The notes under the pieces were generated by a model. The model searched no databases. It was not told the origin of the DNA and was given only the letters and a program-made list of their open reading frames with translations. A DNA stretch of 64,000 nt from the NCBI RefSeq assembly GCF_900411315.1, contig NZ_LS990887.1, positions 1 to 64,000 of the forward strand, read 5' to 3'. This DNA comes from Corynebacterium senegalense. GTDB taxonomy: Bacteria > Actinomycetota > Actinomycetes > Mycobacteriales > Mycobacteriaceae. Made by a program: the position numbers and the translations under genes. Positions 8,478 through 17,669 of the stretch are shown here, piece by piece; position 1 is the stretch's first letter; each line of letters opens with the position of its first letter.

Positions 8478-11312
8478 GTGCCCGGAAAGCTACGCGTTCA
8501 CGAACTGGCAAAACAGCTCGGCGTAACAAGTAAGGAACTGCTCGCCACGCTCAAGGAGCAGGGTGAGTTCGTCAAGACCGCATCGTCCACCATCGAACCG
8601 CCGGTGGTGAAAAAGATGAAGGCCTTCTACGGGGAGAAGTCCGGCGATTCCGCCGACGCCAAGCCCCGCAAGGCTGCGCCCAAGCCGGGTGCGCCGAAGC
8701 CCGCTCAGGCGGGCCAGGCCGCCCCGGCGGCGCAGCCCAAGCCCGCGGGCAGCGCCCCGAAGCCGGGCGCTCCCAAGCCCGCGCAGGCCACCCCTGCGGC
8801 GCAGCCCAAGCCCGCCGGTAACGCCCCGAAGCCGGGCGCAGCGAAGCCGGCGCAGCCGAGGCCGGCCCAGGCCGCCCCGGCGGCGCAGCCCAAGTCCGCG
8901 GGCAACGCCCCGAAGCCGGGCGCCTCCAAGCCCTCGCAGCCGAAGCCGGCCGCGCCGAAGCCCGCGTCCGCCAAGGGCGGCGCGACGCCGGGTTCCATGC
9001 CGCGCCCGATGCCGAAGCCGGGCGGGCGCCCGCGTGTGGCGAACAACCCCTTCTCCTCCAACACCGGCGGCGGCCGTCCGGCTCCCCGTCCGGGCGGTGG
9101 CCGCGGTGGCGCCGGTGCTGCTGGCGGCCGCGGACGCAGCCCCGCCCAGGGCGGCGCACGCCCCGGCGGCGAGCGCGGTGGGCAGGGGCAGCGCCCCGCA
9201 CCCCGTCCGGGCGGCGGCCGTCGACCCACCCCGGGTGACATGGCTCCGAACCCAGCCCAGATGCCGGCGAAGGCAGCCGGCGCTGGTCGCGGCCGCGGTG
9301 GCCAGGGCGGCCCCGGCGGCGGACGCGGCCGTGGCCCCGGTGGACCGAACCAGGGCGGCGGTTTCCGTGGTCGCGGCGGCCGTCGCGGTGGCACCGCAGG
9401 TGCGTTCGGCCGTCCGGGCGGCGCGCCCGGTCGCGGGCGCAAGTCGAAGCGTCAGAAGCGCCACGAGTACGAGGAGCTGCACGCACCGAACGTCGTCGGC
9501 GGCGTCCGCCTGCCCGACGGCGGCGGCAAGACCGTGCGCCTGCGCCAGGGTGCTACCCTGACCGACTTCGCCGAGAAGATCGGTGCCGAGGCGTCGAGCC
9601 TGGTCCAGGCCCTGTTCAACCTGGGCGAGATGGTCACGGCCACGCAGTCCGTGCCGGAGGAGACCCTGCAGATCCTGGGTGCGGAGATCAACTACGACGT
9701 CCAGATCGTCTCCCCGGAGGACGAGGACCGCGAGCTGCTCGAGTCCTTCGACCTGCAGTTCGGCGAGGACGAGGGCACCGACGAGGACCTCGCACACCGC
9801 CCGCCGGTGGTGTCCGTCATGGGCCACGTCGACCACGGCAAGACCCGCCTGCTCGACTCGATCCGCCGCGCCAACGTCGGTTCCGGCGAGGCCGGCGGCA
9901 TCACCCAGGGCATCGGTGCGTACCAGACCACCGTCACACTGGAGGACGAGCCGCGCACGATCACCTTCCTGGATACCCCGGGCCACGAGGCGTTCACCGC
10001 CATGCGTGCCCGCGGTGCGAAGTCGACCGACCTGGCCATCCTGGTCGTGGCCGCTGACGACGGCGTCATGCCGCAGACGGTGGAGGCGATCAACCACGCC
10101 AAGGCGGCGGACCTGCCGATCGTGGTCGCCGTGAACAAGGTGGATAAGCCGGAGGCTCAGCCGGAGAAGATCCGCGGCCAGCTCACCGAGTACGGCCTCG
10201 TGCCGGAGGAGTACGGCGGAGACACCATGTTCATCGACATCTCGGCGAAGCAGGGCACGGGCATTGACGACCTCCTCGAGGCCGTCCTGCTCACGGCCGA
10301 TGCCGCGCTGGATCTGCGGGCCAACCCGGACATGGACGCCCAGGGCATCGCCATCGAGTCCCACCTCGACCGCGGCCGCGGCCCGGTCTCGACGGTCATC
10401 GTGCAGCGCGGTACCCTGCGCGTCGGCGACTCCATCGTCGTCGGCGGCAATTACGGCCGCGTGCGCCGCATGGTCGACGAGTGGGGCAACGACGTGGAGG
10501 AGGCGGGTCCGTCCCGCCCGGTGCAGGTGCAGGGCCTCAACGGCGTGCCCGGCCCCGGCGACAACCTCCTGGTTGTCGAGGACGACCGCGTCGCCCGCCA
10601 GATCGCCGCTCAGCGCGACGCCCGCATGCGCTCCGCCATGCAGGCCCGCACGAAGAAGCGCGTCTCCCTGGAGAACCTGGACCAGGCGCTCAAGGAGACG
10701 AGCCAGCTCAACCTCATCCTCAAGGGCGACAACGCGGGTTCCGTGGAGGCCCTGGAGGAGGCGCTGCTCAAGATCGAGGTCGACGACGAGGTCGAGGTCA
10801 ACATCATCGACCGCGGCGTCGGTGCCGTCACCCAGACCAACGTGGTGCTCGCCGCGGCCTCGGACGCCGTCATCGTCGCGTTCAACGTGCGCGCCGAGGG
10901 CAAGGCGACCGAGGAGGCAAACAGCGAGGGTGTGGAGATCCGCTACTACTCGGTGATCTACAAGACCATCGAGGACGTGGAGAACGCCCTGAAGGGCATG
11001 CTCAAGCCGATCTACGAGGAGCGCGAGATCGGTTCCGCGGAGATCCGCCAGATCTTCAAGGCGTCCTCCGTCGGCCTCATCGCCGGCTGCATGGTCACCG
11101 ACGGCAAGGTCCGCCGCAACGCCAAGTGCCGCCTGGTGCGCGACGGCAACGTTGTCACCCCGGACGCGACGATCCAGTCGCTGCGCCGCGAGAAGGACGA
11201 CGTCACCGAGGTGGACAAGGGCTACGAGTGCGGCATGGTGCTGTCCTACCCGGACATCCAGGTCGACGACGTCATCCAGGTCTACGAGATGGTCGAGGTC
11301 CCGCGCACCTAG
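8478..11312 (+). CDS. infB: Translation initiation factor IF-2
   Basis: IF-2 is the GTPase that places initiator tRNA on the 30S subunit and promotes subunit joining. The 944-residue protein has an IF2_N module at residues 1-55 ([21 protein letters not shown]). A long Ala/Pro/Lys then Gly/Arg-rich linker runs to about 330, a second IF2_N-like module covers about 355-410, and the GTPase domain has G1 GHVDHGKT at about 449, G3 DTPGHEAF and G4 NKVD. The C-terminal beta-barrel and C1/C2 domains follow. GTG is the start, with AAGAGGAG upstream. The linker is encoded by DNA repeats (see the repeat entry) and is typical of high-GC actinobacteria. Confidence 0.97.
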   Translation: MPGKLRVHELAKQLGVTSKELLATLKEQGEFVKTASSTIEPPVVKKMKAFYGEKSGDSADAKPRKAAPKPGAPKPAQAGQAAPAAQPKPAGSAPKPGAPKPAQATPAAQPKPAGNAPKPGAAKPAQPRPAQAAPAAQPKSAGNAPKPGASKPSQPKPAAPKPASAKGGATPGSMPRPMPKPGGRPRVANNPFSSNTGGGRPAPRPGGGRGGAGAAGGRGRSPAQGGARPGGERGGQGQRPAPRPGGGRRPTPGDMAPNPAQMPAKAAGAGRGRGGQGGPGGGRGRGPGGPNQGGGFRGRGGRRGGTAGAFGRPGGAPGRGRKSKRQKRHEYEELHAPNVVGGVRLPDGGGKTVRLRQGATLTDFAEKIGAEASSLVQALFNLGEMVTATQSVPEETLQILGAEINYDVQIVSPEDEDRELLESFDLQFGEDEGTDEDLAHRPPVVSVMGHVDHGKTRLLDSIRRANVGSGEAGGITQGIGAYQTTVTLEDEPRTITFLDTPGHEAFTAMRARGAKSTDLAILVVAADDGVMPQTVEAINHAKAADLPIVVAVNKVDKPEAQPEKIRGQLTEYGLVPEEYGGDTMFIDISAKQGTGIDDLLEAVLLTADAALDLRANPDMDAQGIAIESHLDRGRGPVSTVIVQRGTLRVGDSIVVGGNYGRVRRMVDEWGNDVEEAGPSRPVQVQGLNGVPGPGDNLLVVEDDRVARQIAAQRDARMRSAMQARTKKRVSLENLDQALKETSQLNLILKGDNAGSVEALEEALLKIEVDDEVEVNIIDRGVGAVTQTNVVLAAASDAVIVAFNVRAEGKATEEANSEGVEIRYYSVIYKTIEDVENALKGMLKPIYEEREIGSAEIRQIFKASSVGLIAGCMVTDGKVRRNAKCRLVRDGNVVTPDATIQSLRREKDDVTEVDKGYECGMVLSYPDIQVDDVIQVYEMVEVPRT
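8723..8941 (+). repeat. Imperfect tandem repeats encoding the IF-2 Ala/Pro/Lys linker
   Basis: Three copies of a roughly 65-85 bp unit begin near 8723, 8791 and 8875. Each encodes PAAQPK(P/S)AG(S/N)APKPGA. They are in frame and keep the linker open, so length variation between strains is plausible. Confidence 0.75.
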
Positions 11313-11324
11313 GAGCATGTGTGG

Positions 11325-11344
11325 CGACGCCCCATGGGGCGTCG
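11325..11344. repeat. Perfect 20-bp palindrome after infB
   Basis: CGACGCCCCA is followed directly by its own reverse complement, forming a 20-base perfect palindrome 13 bases after the infB stop. It runs into GTCGTGAAGC, a dispersed motif seen across the window. It has no T tract of its own and is followed 10 bases later by a second hairpin. Confidence 0.8.
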
Positions 11345-11353
11345 TGAAGCACA

Positions 11354-11383
11354 GGCCCCGTTTCCCACTGGGAGCGGGGCCTT
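11354..11383 (+). terminator. Probable terminator hairpin after infB
   Basis: GGCCCCG (11354-11360) pairs with CGGGGCC (11375-11381), with CCC/GGG pairs possible in the loop. Only two T residues follow, so it may be weak. It separates infB from the rbfA promoter. Confidence 0.5.
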
Positions 11384-11423
11384 CGCCGCCCACCCGCGTG
11401 CCTTCGGCCCGGCGGGCGGGCTG

Positions 11424-11429
11424 TAGGAT
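11424..11429 (+). promoter_or_regulatory. -10 box of the rbfA operon
   Basis: TAGGAT lies about 38 bases before rbfA, leaving a short leader with a clear ribosome binding site AAAGGAG (11455-11461). Confidence 0.5.
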
Positions 11430-11467
11430 AGCCGGGGAAACGACCCGCCCGTGTAAAGGAGCTTGAG

Positions 11468-11902
11468 ATGGCTGAGAATCCTCGTGCCCAACGTCTGGCC
11501 AAGCGCATTCAGGAGATCGTGGCCCGCGCGATCGAGCGTCAGGTCAAGGACCGCCGCCTCGAGCTGGTGACCATCACCGACGTCCGCGTGACGGGCGACC
11601 TGCACGACGCGACGGTGTACTACACCACCCGCGGCCGAGAGATCGACGACGAGCCCGACTACGCCCAGGCGGCCGAGGCGCTGCACCGGGCGCGCGGGCA
11701 GATCCGCAAGATCGTCGGCGACGAGCTGGGTGTGCGCTTCACCCCGACGATCGCCTTCGAGCAGGACACCGTCCCCGAGGCCTCGGCGCGGATGGAGGAA
11801 CTGCTCAACCGGGCGCGCGAGCGCGACGCGGAGCTGGCGAAGCTGCGCGCCAACGCCACCCCGGCGGGGGAGGGCAACCCCTACAAGAACACCGAGCTGT
11901 AG
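11468..11902 (+). CDS. rbfA: 30S ribosome-binding factor A
   Basis: RbfA is a KH-like protein needed for 16S rRNA maturation and cold adaptation. The 144-residue protein starts [19 protein letters not shown] and contains the conserved [20 protein letters not shown] strand and the [14 protein letters not shown](T/S) segment. It follows infB as in most bacteria and begins what looks like an rbfA-nrnA-MATE operon. Confidence 0.96.
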   Translation: MAENPRAQRLAKRIQEIVARAIERQVKDRRLELVTITDVRVTGDLHDATVYYTTRGREIDDEPDYAQAAEALHRARGQIRKIVGDELGVRFTPTIAFEQDTVPEASARMEELLNRARERDAELAKLRANATPAGEGNPYKNTEL

Positions 11903-11917
11903 CGCCCGGGCCTGCAC

Positions 11918-12889
11918 ATGGAGCGCTTCCTCTTCCCCGAGCTCGACGCCGCGTTCGCCGACGCCGCGCGCCTGCTTGACGACGCCACCTCCGTCGCCGT
12001 GATCACCCACATCAAGCCGGACGCCGACGCCGTCGGCTCCGCGTGCGGCTTGGCGGCGGGGCTGCGCCGGGCGGGCAAGCGGGCCCGGGTGTTCATCGGG
12101 CAGAGCTCCCCGCACCCGTCCAACCTCGATTCAGTGCCCGGCGTGGGGGAGATCGCCTACACCGGGAAGCTGCCCGAGGCGGACCTGGTGGTCACCGTCG
12201 ACTGCGCCTCCGTCGACCGCACCGGCGCGTTCATGGGACACCTGGTGGAGAACAGGGAATCGGTCCTGGTGATCGACCACCACGAGACCAACCCCGGCTT
12301 CGGCGGGGCGAACCTCATCGTTGACGCGGAATCCACGACCATGCTGGTGCGCGAGATCCTCGCCCACATGGGCGTGGTCCTCGACGCCGAGATCGCGCAC
12401 TGCCTGTACGCGGGCCTGGTCACCGACACCGGAAACTTCCGCTGGGGCACCCCGCGCATGCACGCGATGGCGGCCGAGCTCATGGGGTACGGCCTGGACA
12501 CCAGGGAGATCGCCCTGCGGCTGATGGACGCCATGAGCCCGGAGGACCTCCGCCTGCTCGGGGTGGTGCTGGCCGGGATGGAGAGTACGAGTGCCAACGG
12601 GTATTCCGTGTGCGTGTTCACCATCGACTCGGACGTGCTCGAGCGGATGAGCCAGTCCGCGGTGGAGGCCGTGATCGACTACGCGCGCTCCCTCGAGGGC
12701 AGCGACGTCGGTGTGGTGCTCAAGGAGCAGGGCAGGGGGCGCTGGAGCGTCTCTCTGCGCTCGACCAGCCTCGACGTCTCCCGCGTCGCCCAGCGCCTCG
12801 GCGGCGGCGGGCACATCCCGGCCGCCGGGCTGAGCGCGGGCGGCACCCGCGAGGAGGTCGTCGGGCGGATTTTGGGTGAGATGTACTAG
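11918..12889 (+). CDS. nrnA: DHH-family bifunctional oligoribonuclease/pAp phosphatase
   Basis: NrnA-type DHH proteins degrade nanoRNA and dephosphorylate pAp, using manganese. The 323-residue protein has HIKPDADAVGSA near residue 30, the DHH motif VLVIDHHETN near residue 115, and the DHHA1 signature GGGGHIPAAG near the C-terminus. It lies 15 bases after rbfA, the usual actinobacterial position, and its stop codon abuts the MATE start codon. Confidence 0.93.
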   Translation: MERFLFPELDAAFADAARLLDDATSVAVITHIKPDADAVGSACGLAAGLRRAGKRARVFIGQSSPHPSNLDSVPGVGEIAYTGKLPEADLVVTVDCASVDRTGAFMGHLVENRESVLVIDHHETNPGFGGANLIVDAESTTMLVREILAHMGVVLDAEIAHCLYAGLVTDTGNFRWGTPRMHAMAAELMGYGLDTREIALRLMDAMSPEDLRLLGVVLAGMESTSANGYSVCVFTIDSDVLERMSQSAVEAVIDYARSLEGSDVGVVLKEQGRGRWSVSLRSTSLDVSRVAQRLGGGGHIPAAGLSAGGTREEVVGRILGEMY

Positions 12890-14200
12890 ATGGCGGGCGC
12901 ACCAACGGATGTGAGCGCCCGCCGGATCCTGGCGCTCGCGCTGCCCGCGCTGGGCGTGCTGGCGGCCAACCCGCTCTACCTGCTGCTGGACACCGCGGTG
13001 GTCGGCAGGCTCGGCACCGCCGAGCTCGCCGCGCTGGCCGCGGGCACGGCGGTGCAGTCGACGGTGACTACGCAGCTGACCTTCCTGTCCTACGGCACCA
13101 CCGCCCGGGCCTCGCGGCTGTTCGGGGCGGGCAAGCGCGACGCCGCGGTGGCCGAGGGCGTGCAGGCGACGTGGGTGGCGGTGCTGGTCGGCTGCGCGCT
13201 GGCGGCGCTGGTGTGGGCCTTCGCCCACCCGGTCGCGCTGTTTCTCACCAACGACGCCGGCGCCGCAGAGGCGGCGGTGCGCTGGATGCGCGTGGCCGCC
13301 TTCGCCATCCCCCTGACGCTTGTGATCATGGCCGGAAACGGGTGGCTCCGCGCGGTGCAGAACACCCGGCTGCCGCTCGTGCTCACCCTGTGCGGGCTCG
13401 TGCCCGGGGCGGTGGCCCTGCCCCTGCTCGTGGGCCGGTTCGGCCTCGTCGGCTCCGCGGCGGCGAACTTGCTCGGGATGGGGATCACCGCCTCGCTCTT
13501 CCTCCTGGTGCTCGCGCGGGAGCACACCGGGGCCTGGGGCCCACGCTGGGAGGTCATCCGCAGCCAGCTCGCCCTGGGCCGCGACCTCATCCTGCGCTCC
13601 CTGTCCTTCCAGGTGTCCTTCCTCGCCGCCGCGGCCGTGGCGGGCAGGTTCGGGGTGGCCTCGCTGGCCGCCCACCAGATCATGCTCCAGCTGTGGAACT
13701 TCCTCACGCTGGTGCTCGACTCGCTGGCCATCGCCGCGCAGACGCTCACCGGCGCCGCGCTCGGGCGGGGCAGCGCCGCCGAGGCCCGGCGCGTGGGGAC
13801 CCAGGCGACTGGCTTCTCCGTCGCCTTCTCCCTCGTCCTCGCCGGGGTCTTCCTCGTGCTCGGCGGGCCGATCCAGCGCATCTTCACGGCGGACACGGCC
13901 GTCCTCGACGCGCTCGTGGTCCCGTGGTGGCTGCTCATCGCGATGATCGGTGCGGGAGGGGTGGTCTTCGCGCTCGACGGCGTGCTGCTCGGCGCGGGCG
14001 ACGCCGCCTTCCTGCGCAACCTGACCATGGGCGCCGTGCTGCTGGGCTTCTTACCGCTCACCGGGGCCGCCCTCTACTTCGGATGGGGGCTGGCGGGGAT
14101 CTGGGCGGGGCACCTGGCGTCGGTGCTGCTGCGCCTCGGTGGCGTCGTGAAGCGGTTCGGCTCCATGCGGTGGGCGACCGTGGGTGAGAAGCGGGCGTAG
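12890..14200 (+). CDS. MATE-family efflux transporter, DinF type
   Basis: This is a 436-residue polytopic membrane protein with about twelve helices in two homologous halves. The N-terminus ARRILALALPALGVLAANPLYLLLDTAVVGRLGT is the DinF-subfamily signature; DNLTG-like features of other MATE branches are absent. Such proteins export cationic compounds in exchange for Na+ or H+, but the substrate here is unknown. The ATG follows the nrnA stop codon with no gap, so it is translated from the same message. Confidence 0.9.
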   Translation: MAGAPTDVSARRILALALPALGVLAANPLYLLLDTAVVGRLGTAELAALAAGTAVQSTVTTQLTFLSYGTTARASRLFGAGKRDAAVAEGVQATWVAVLVGCALAALVWAFAHPVALFLTNDAGAAEAAVRWMRVAAFAIPLTLVIMAGNGWLRAVQNTRLPLVLTLCGLVPGAVALPLLVGRFGLVGSAAANLLGMGITASLFLLVLAREHTGAWGPRWEVIRSQLALGRDLILRSLSFQVSFLAAAAVAGRFGVASLAAHQIMLQLWNFLTLVLDSLAIAAQTLTGAALGRGSAAEARRVGTQATGFSVAFSLVLAGVFLVLGGPIQRIFTADTAVLDALVVPWWLLIAMIGAGGVVFALDGVLLGAGDAAFLRNLTMGAVLLGFLPLTGAALYFGWGLAGIWAGHLASVLLRLGGVVKRFGSMRWATVGEKRA

Positions 14201-14227
14201 CGCTCGCCCTGTGCTACCAATAGGAGA

Positions 14228-15028
14228 ATGACCACCACGTTGTGGGCTGTGGCGGATCTGCATGCGGCGGTGAAGGCGAACGGCCCAAAGATTGAGGCGA
14301 TCCAGCCGTCGGACCCGTCCGATTGGCTCATCGTCGCCGGAGACGTGGCCGAGAAGTTCGACCTCATCGTGCGCGTCATGGCGGAGCTGGCCGGGCGCTT
14401 CGACACCGTCATCTGGGCACCGGGCAACCACGAGCTGTTCTCCCGTTCGGCGGACCGCTACCGGGGACGGGAGAAGTACGCGGCCCTCGTCCAGGCGATG
14501 CGCGAACTCGGGGTGCACACCCCGGAGGACACCTACCCGGTCTTCGACGGGGTGACCGTGGTGCCCCTGTTCACCCTCTACGACTACTCCTTCCGCGGTG
14601 CCGGCATGTCCGTCGACGAGGCGGTCTCTGCGGCGCGCGAGAAGAACATCATGATGACCGACGAGTTCGCCATCGCGCCCTTCGTCGACGTCCGCGCCTG
14701 GTGCTGGGACCGCCTCGCCTACACCACCAGGCGGCTCTCGCGCATCGAGGGGCCCACGATCCTGGTCAACCACTGGCCGCTCGTGCAGGAGCCGATCATG
14801 CGGATGCGCTGGTCGGAGGTGGCGCTGTGGTGCGGGACCCGCCACACGCGCGGGTGGGCGCGGCGCTACAACGCGCGCGCCGTCGTCTACGGCCACCTGC
14901 ACATGCCGGGGGTGACCACGGTCGACGGGATCGAGCACATCGAGGTGTCGCTGGGCTACCCGCGCGAGTGGCAGGGCACGCCCCGGCCCACGGCGTGGCC
15001 TTACCCGGTCATGGAGGCGGGCGCGTGA
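14228..15028 (+). CDS. pptH: Metallophosphoesterase, probable PptH (phosphopantetheine hydrolase)
   Basis: This is a 266-residue calcineurin-like phosphoesterase with its metal ligands in place: ADLH near residue 9, GDVAEK near 38, GNHELF near 66, NHWPL near 181 and GHLHMPG near 221. It overlaps the start of the Sfp-type transferase gene. In M. tuberculosis the same pair (Rv2795c-Rv2794c) is PptH-PptT, where PptH removes the phosphopantetheine arm that PptT adds to carrier proteins. I infer the same antagonistic pair here from synteny and family. A short AGGAG lies just before the start. Confidence 0.8.
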   Translation: MTTTLWAVADLHAAVKANGPKIEAIQPSDPSDWLIVAGDVAEKFDLIVRVMAELAGRFDTVIWAPGNHELFSRSADRYRGREKYAALVQAMRELGVHTPEDTYPVFDGVTVVPLFTLYDYSFRGAGMSVDEAVSAAREKNIMMTDEFAIAPFVDVRAWCWDRLAYTTRRLSRIEGPTILVNHWPLVQEPIMRMRWSEVALWCGTRHTRGWARRYNARAVVYGHLHMPGVTTVDGIEHIEVSLGYPREWQGTPRPTAWPYPVMEAGA

Positions 15029-15708
15029 TGCAGCACCTCGACCTCTTTCCCGCCCACGCGCGCTACATCTACATCCGCACGGGCGACAGCCGCGACCTGA
15101 CCAACTACCGTGAGCTCCTCCCCGAGGAACAGGGGCTGGTCAGCCAGGCCGTCGACTCCCGCAAGGGCGAGTTCGGCGACGCCCGCTGGTGCGCGCACCA
15201 GGCCCTGCGCGAGCTTGGTGTCGAGACGGAGGAGGCGATACTGCGCGGCGAGCGGGGCATGCCCCTGTGGCCGGAGGGCTTCACCGGGTCGATGACGCAC
15301 ACGGAGGGCTTCCGCGCTGCGGTCGCTGCCCCCACGCGCCACGTCTTGTCCATCGGTCTCGACGCGGAGCCCGCCGACCGCCTGCCCGAGGAGGTGGTGG
15401 GGGAGATCGCCCGGCCGCGGGAGCTGGCGACCATCGAGAAGCTGCGCGCCGACGGGATCGACTGCGCCGACCGGATCGTCTTCTGCGCCAAGGAGGCAAC
15501 CTACAAGTGCTGGTTCCCCATGACGCGGCGCTGGCTGGACTTCGGCGAGGCGGAGATCGACATCCGCCCCGACGGGACCTTCCTGTCCTACCTGCTCGCG
15601 CGGCCGACTCCGGTGCCCTTCTTCGAGGGCCGGTGGGAGGAACGCGGCGGCTACATCGTGGCCTCGGCCTTTGTCACTCGGACGCTGGCAGCGAAGTTCG
15701 CGCGCTGA
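15028..15708 (+). CDS. pptT: 4'-phosphopantetheinyl transferase, Sfp/PptT type
   Basis: This enzyme transfers phosphopantetheine from CoA to the acyl and peptidyl carrier domains needed for mycolate and related lipid synthesis. The 226-residue protein shows GSMTHTEGFRAAVAA, the magnesium-binding SIGLDAEP near residue 108 and FCAKEATYKCWFP near residue 150, which matches the (W/F)xxKEa(h/y)yK signature. The start ATG overlaps the pptH stop codon (TGATG), so the two are coupled. Confidence 0.92.
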   Translation: MQHLDLFPAHARYIYIRTGDSRDLTNYRELLPEEQGLVSQAVDSRKGEFGDARWCAHQALRELGVETEEAILRGERGMPLWPEGFTGSMTHTEGFRAAVAAPTRHVLSIGLDAEPADRLPEEVVGEIARPRELATIEKLRADGIDCADRIVFCAKEATYKCWFPMTRRWLDFGEAEIDIRPDGTFLSYLLARPTPVPFFEGRWEERGGYIVASAFVTRTLAAKFAR

Positions 15709-15720
15709 GGCGCTGAACTT

Positions 15721-15750
15721 CTGCAGCGCTGAGGCTCTGCAGCGCTGAGG
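15721..15750. repeat. Two tandem 16-bp units between convergent pptT and truB
   Basis: CTGCAGCGCTGAGG occurs at 15721-15734 and again at 15737-15750, and a degenerate copy (GCGCTGAGGCGCTGAACTT) runs over the pptT stop at 15702-15720. The 44-base gap between the convergent stops is made almost entirely of this unit. Confidence 0.85.
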
Positions 15751-15752
15751 AG

Positions 15753-16646
15753 TCAGAGCGTCGAGGGTCGCGCGACGAACACCGTCGCGAGGCGCTTGCC
15801 CTGCTCCTTGATCAGCGCGGCGGCCCGGCCGTCCGGGCCCACCGCGGCGTGGACGCCGCGCAGACCGCGAGGCTCGAGCCACTTGCCCATCGCCAGCGCC
15901 TCGTACTCGGCGGCGGTGACTTCAAGGACGGGCCAGGCGCGCGTCAGCGCCTCGTCGAGCGTCAGGCTGAGGCGGGGGTGTTCCTCGAGGTGGGGCAGCG
16001 GTTGGGCGTCGTCAAGCGTGAAGCTTCCCACCGTCTCGCGGCGCAGGGCCGTGAGGTGCCCGCCGACGCCGAGGTCGGCGCCGAGGTCGCGGGCCAGCGA
16101 GCGGATGTAGGTGCCGGAGGAACAGTGCACGCGCACGTCGACGTCGAGGAAGCCGTCCTCGCGGCGGAAGCCGAGGATATCGAAGGAGTGGACGGTGACC
16201 GGGCGGGCGGGCAGCTCGACCTCGACGCCCTCGCGCGCGAGCTCGTGGGCCCGGCGTCCGCCGACCTTGATCGCGGACACGGTCGAGGGGACCTGCATAA
16301 TCTCGCCCGTCAGCTTCCCGACGCCCCCGCGCACCGCCTCCTCTGTGACGCCCCCCGCGTCGGCGGTGGCGGTGACCCCGCCCTCCGCGTCGTCGGTGGT
16401 GGTGGACGCGCCCAGGCGGATGGTGGCGGCGTAGACCTTGTCGTGGGCGACGAGGTGGGCGAGCAGCTTCGTGCCCCGCTCGATGCCCGCGACGAGCACG
16501 CCGGTGGCCATCGGGTCGAGGGTGCCCGCGTGGCCGACCTTGCGGGTGCCGAAGAAGCGGCGCAGGCGGGCGACGACATCGTGGCTCGTCATGCCCACCG
16601 GCTTGTCCACGACGACGATTCCGGAGCGGGAGAGGGGATCGGTCAT
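15753..16646 (-). CDS. truB: tRNA pseudouridine-55 synthase
   Basis: TruB makes pseudouridine 55 in the T loop of tRNAs. The 297-residue protein has the catalytic motif VGHAGTLDPMATGVL with the nucleophile Asp44, then the conserved KxYAATIRLG strand, YIRSLARDLG and the C-terminal PUA-like region. It is divergent from ribF with about 30 bases between start codons; in many bacteria the two lie in one operon, so the divergent order is a corynebacterial trait. Confidence 0.96.
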   Translation of the reverse strand: MTDPLSRSGIVVVDKPVGMTSHDVVARLRRFFGTRKVGHAGTLDPMATGVLVAGIERGTKLLAHLVAHDKVYAATIRLGASTTTDDAEGGVTATADAGGVTEEAVRGGVGKLTGEIMQVPSTVSAIKVGGRRAHELAREGVEVELPARPVTVHSFDILGFRREDGFLDVDVRVHCSSGTYIRSLARDLGADLGVGGHLTALRRETVGSFTLDDAQPLPHLEEHPRLSLTLDEALTRAWPVLEVTAAEYEALAMGKWLEPRGLRGVHAAVGPDGRAAALIKEQGKRLATVFVARPSTL

Positions 16647-16663
16647 GGTGCCACAGTATGCCG

Positions 16664-16669
16664 TAGTCT
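16664..16669 (+). promoter_or_regulatory. -10 box of ribF, leaderless layout
   Basis: TAGTCT lies 7 bases before the ribF GTG at 16677. No ribosome binding site is visible. Confidence 0.55.
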
Positions 16670-16676
16670 GTTCCCC

Positions 16677-17654
16677 GTGGATATTTTGCGCGGCCTGGAC
16701 GAGGTGCCCGAGGGATTCGGGCAACCGGACGGAACGGTGGTGACCATCGGCGTCTTCGACGGCGTGCACAGGGGCCACCAGCTGCTCATCGGGCGGGCCG
16801 TCGACGAGGCCCGCCGCCTGGGCGTGCCGAGTGTGGTGATGACCTTCGACCCCCACCCCGTGGCCGTCTTCGCCCCCGACCGCGCCCCGAACGCCCTGCT
16901 CAGCCTGGAGGAGCGGGCGCGGCTCATCGCGTCGCTCGGGGTGGACTACCTGCTGGTCGTCGACTTCCGCGAGGAGCTCGCGGGCGACAGCCCGGAGGAG
17001 TACGTCACCGACACGCTTCTGGGTCGGCTCAATGCCAGGCGCGTGGTGGTGGGGGAGAACTTCACCTTCGGGCGCGACGCCGCCGGCACCGCCGCCACGA
17101 TGGCCGAGCTGGGGCGCGACCACTGCTTCGACGTCACGATCGTCGGGCTTCTCGATGACGGCGGGGTGCGCATCTGTTCCACCGCCATCCGCCACGAGCT
17201 CGCCGAGGGCAACATCGACGTCGCGCGCGACTACATGGGCCGGCCCTTCGCGGTCACCGCGGGGATCGAGCGCGGCGCCGGCCGGGGTGGCAGGGAGCTC
17301 GGCTACCCGACGACCAACCAGTACGTCGAGGACGTCACGGCCCTCCCGGCGGACGGCGTCTACGCTGGCTGGCTGACCGTCCTGGGGGAGGAGCCCATCG
17401 AGGGCGACATGGAGCCGGGCATCCGCTACCCGGCGGCGATCTCCGTGGGCACGAACCCGACGTTCGGCGACGACCGGCGCAGCGTCGAATCCTTCATCCT
17501 CGACCGCGACGCCGACCTCTACGGCCGCACTGCGCGCGTCGAGTTCGTGGGCAAGGTGCGCGACATGGTCAAGTTCGACTCCGTCGACGAGCTCCTCGAG
17601 CACATGGCCCGCGATGTCGCCCGCACCCGCGAGATCCTGCACGTGACCGACTAA
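16677..17654 (+). CDS. ribF: Bifunctional riboflavin kinase/FAD synthetase
   Basis: RibF phosphorylates riboflavin to FMN and adenylates FMN to FAD. The 325-residue protein has the N-terminal FAD synthetase domain (about 1-180) with TIGVFDGVHRGHQ near residue 22 and SSTxIR-type ICSTAIRHELAEG near 165. The C-terminal flavokinase domain (about 185-310) shows GRGGRELGYPTTN and the loop ISVGTNPTFGD. GTG at 16677 is the start, giving the leaderless layout. Confidence 0.95.
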   Translation: MDILRGLDEVPEGFGQPDGTVVTIGVFDGVHRGHQLLIGRAVDEARRLGVPSVVMTFDPHPVAVFAPDRAPNALLSLEERARLIASLGVDYLLVVDFREELAGDSPEEYVTDTLLGRLNARRVVVGENFTFGRDAAGTAATMAELGRDHCFDVTIVGLLDDGGVRICSTAIRHELAEGNIDVARDYMGRPFAVTAGIERGAGRGGRELGYPTTNQYVEDVTALPADGVYAGWLTVLGEEPIEGDMEPGIRYPAAISVGTNPTFGDDRRSVESFILDRDADLYGRTARVEFVGKVRDMVKFDSVDELLEHMARDVARTREILHVTD

Positions 17655-17669
17655 CCGGAAGGACAGACC

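Noticed and set aside
8490-11393. 967-codon open frame antisense to infB
   Set aside because: It mirrors infB codon for codon, has low-complexity His/Asp/Leu/Arg-rich content and no family motifs. Long antisense frames are expected at this GC content.
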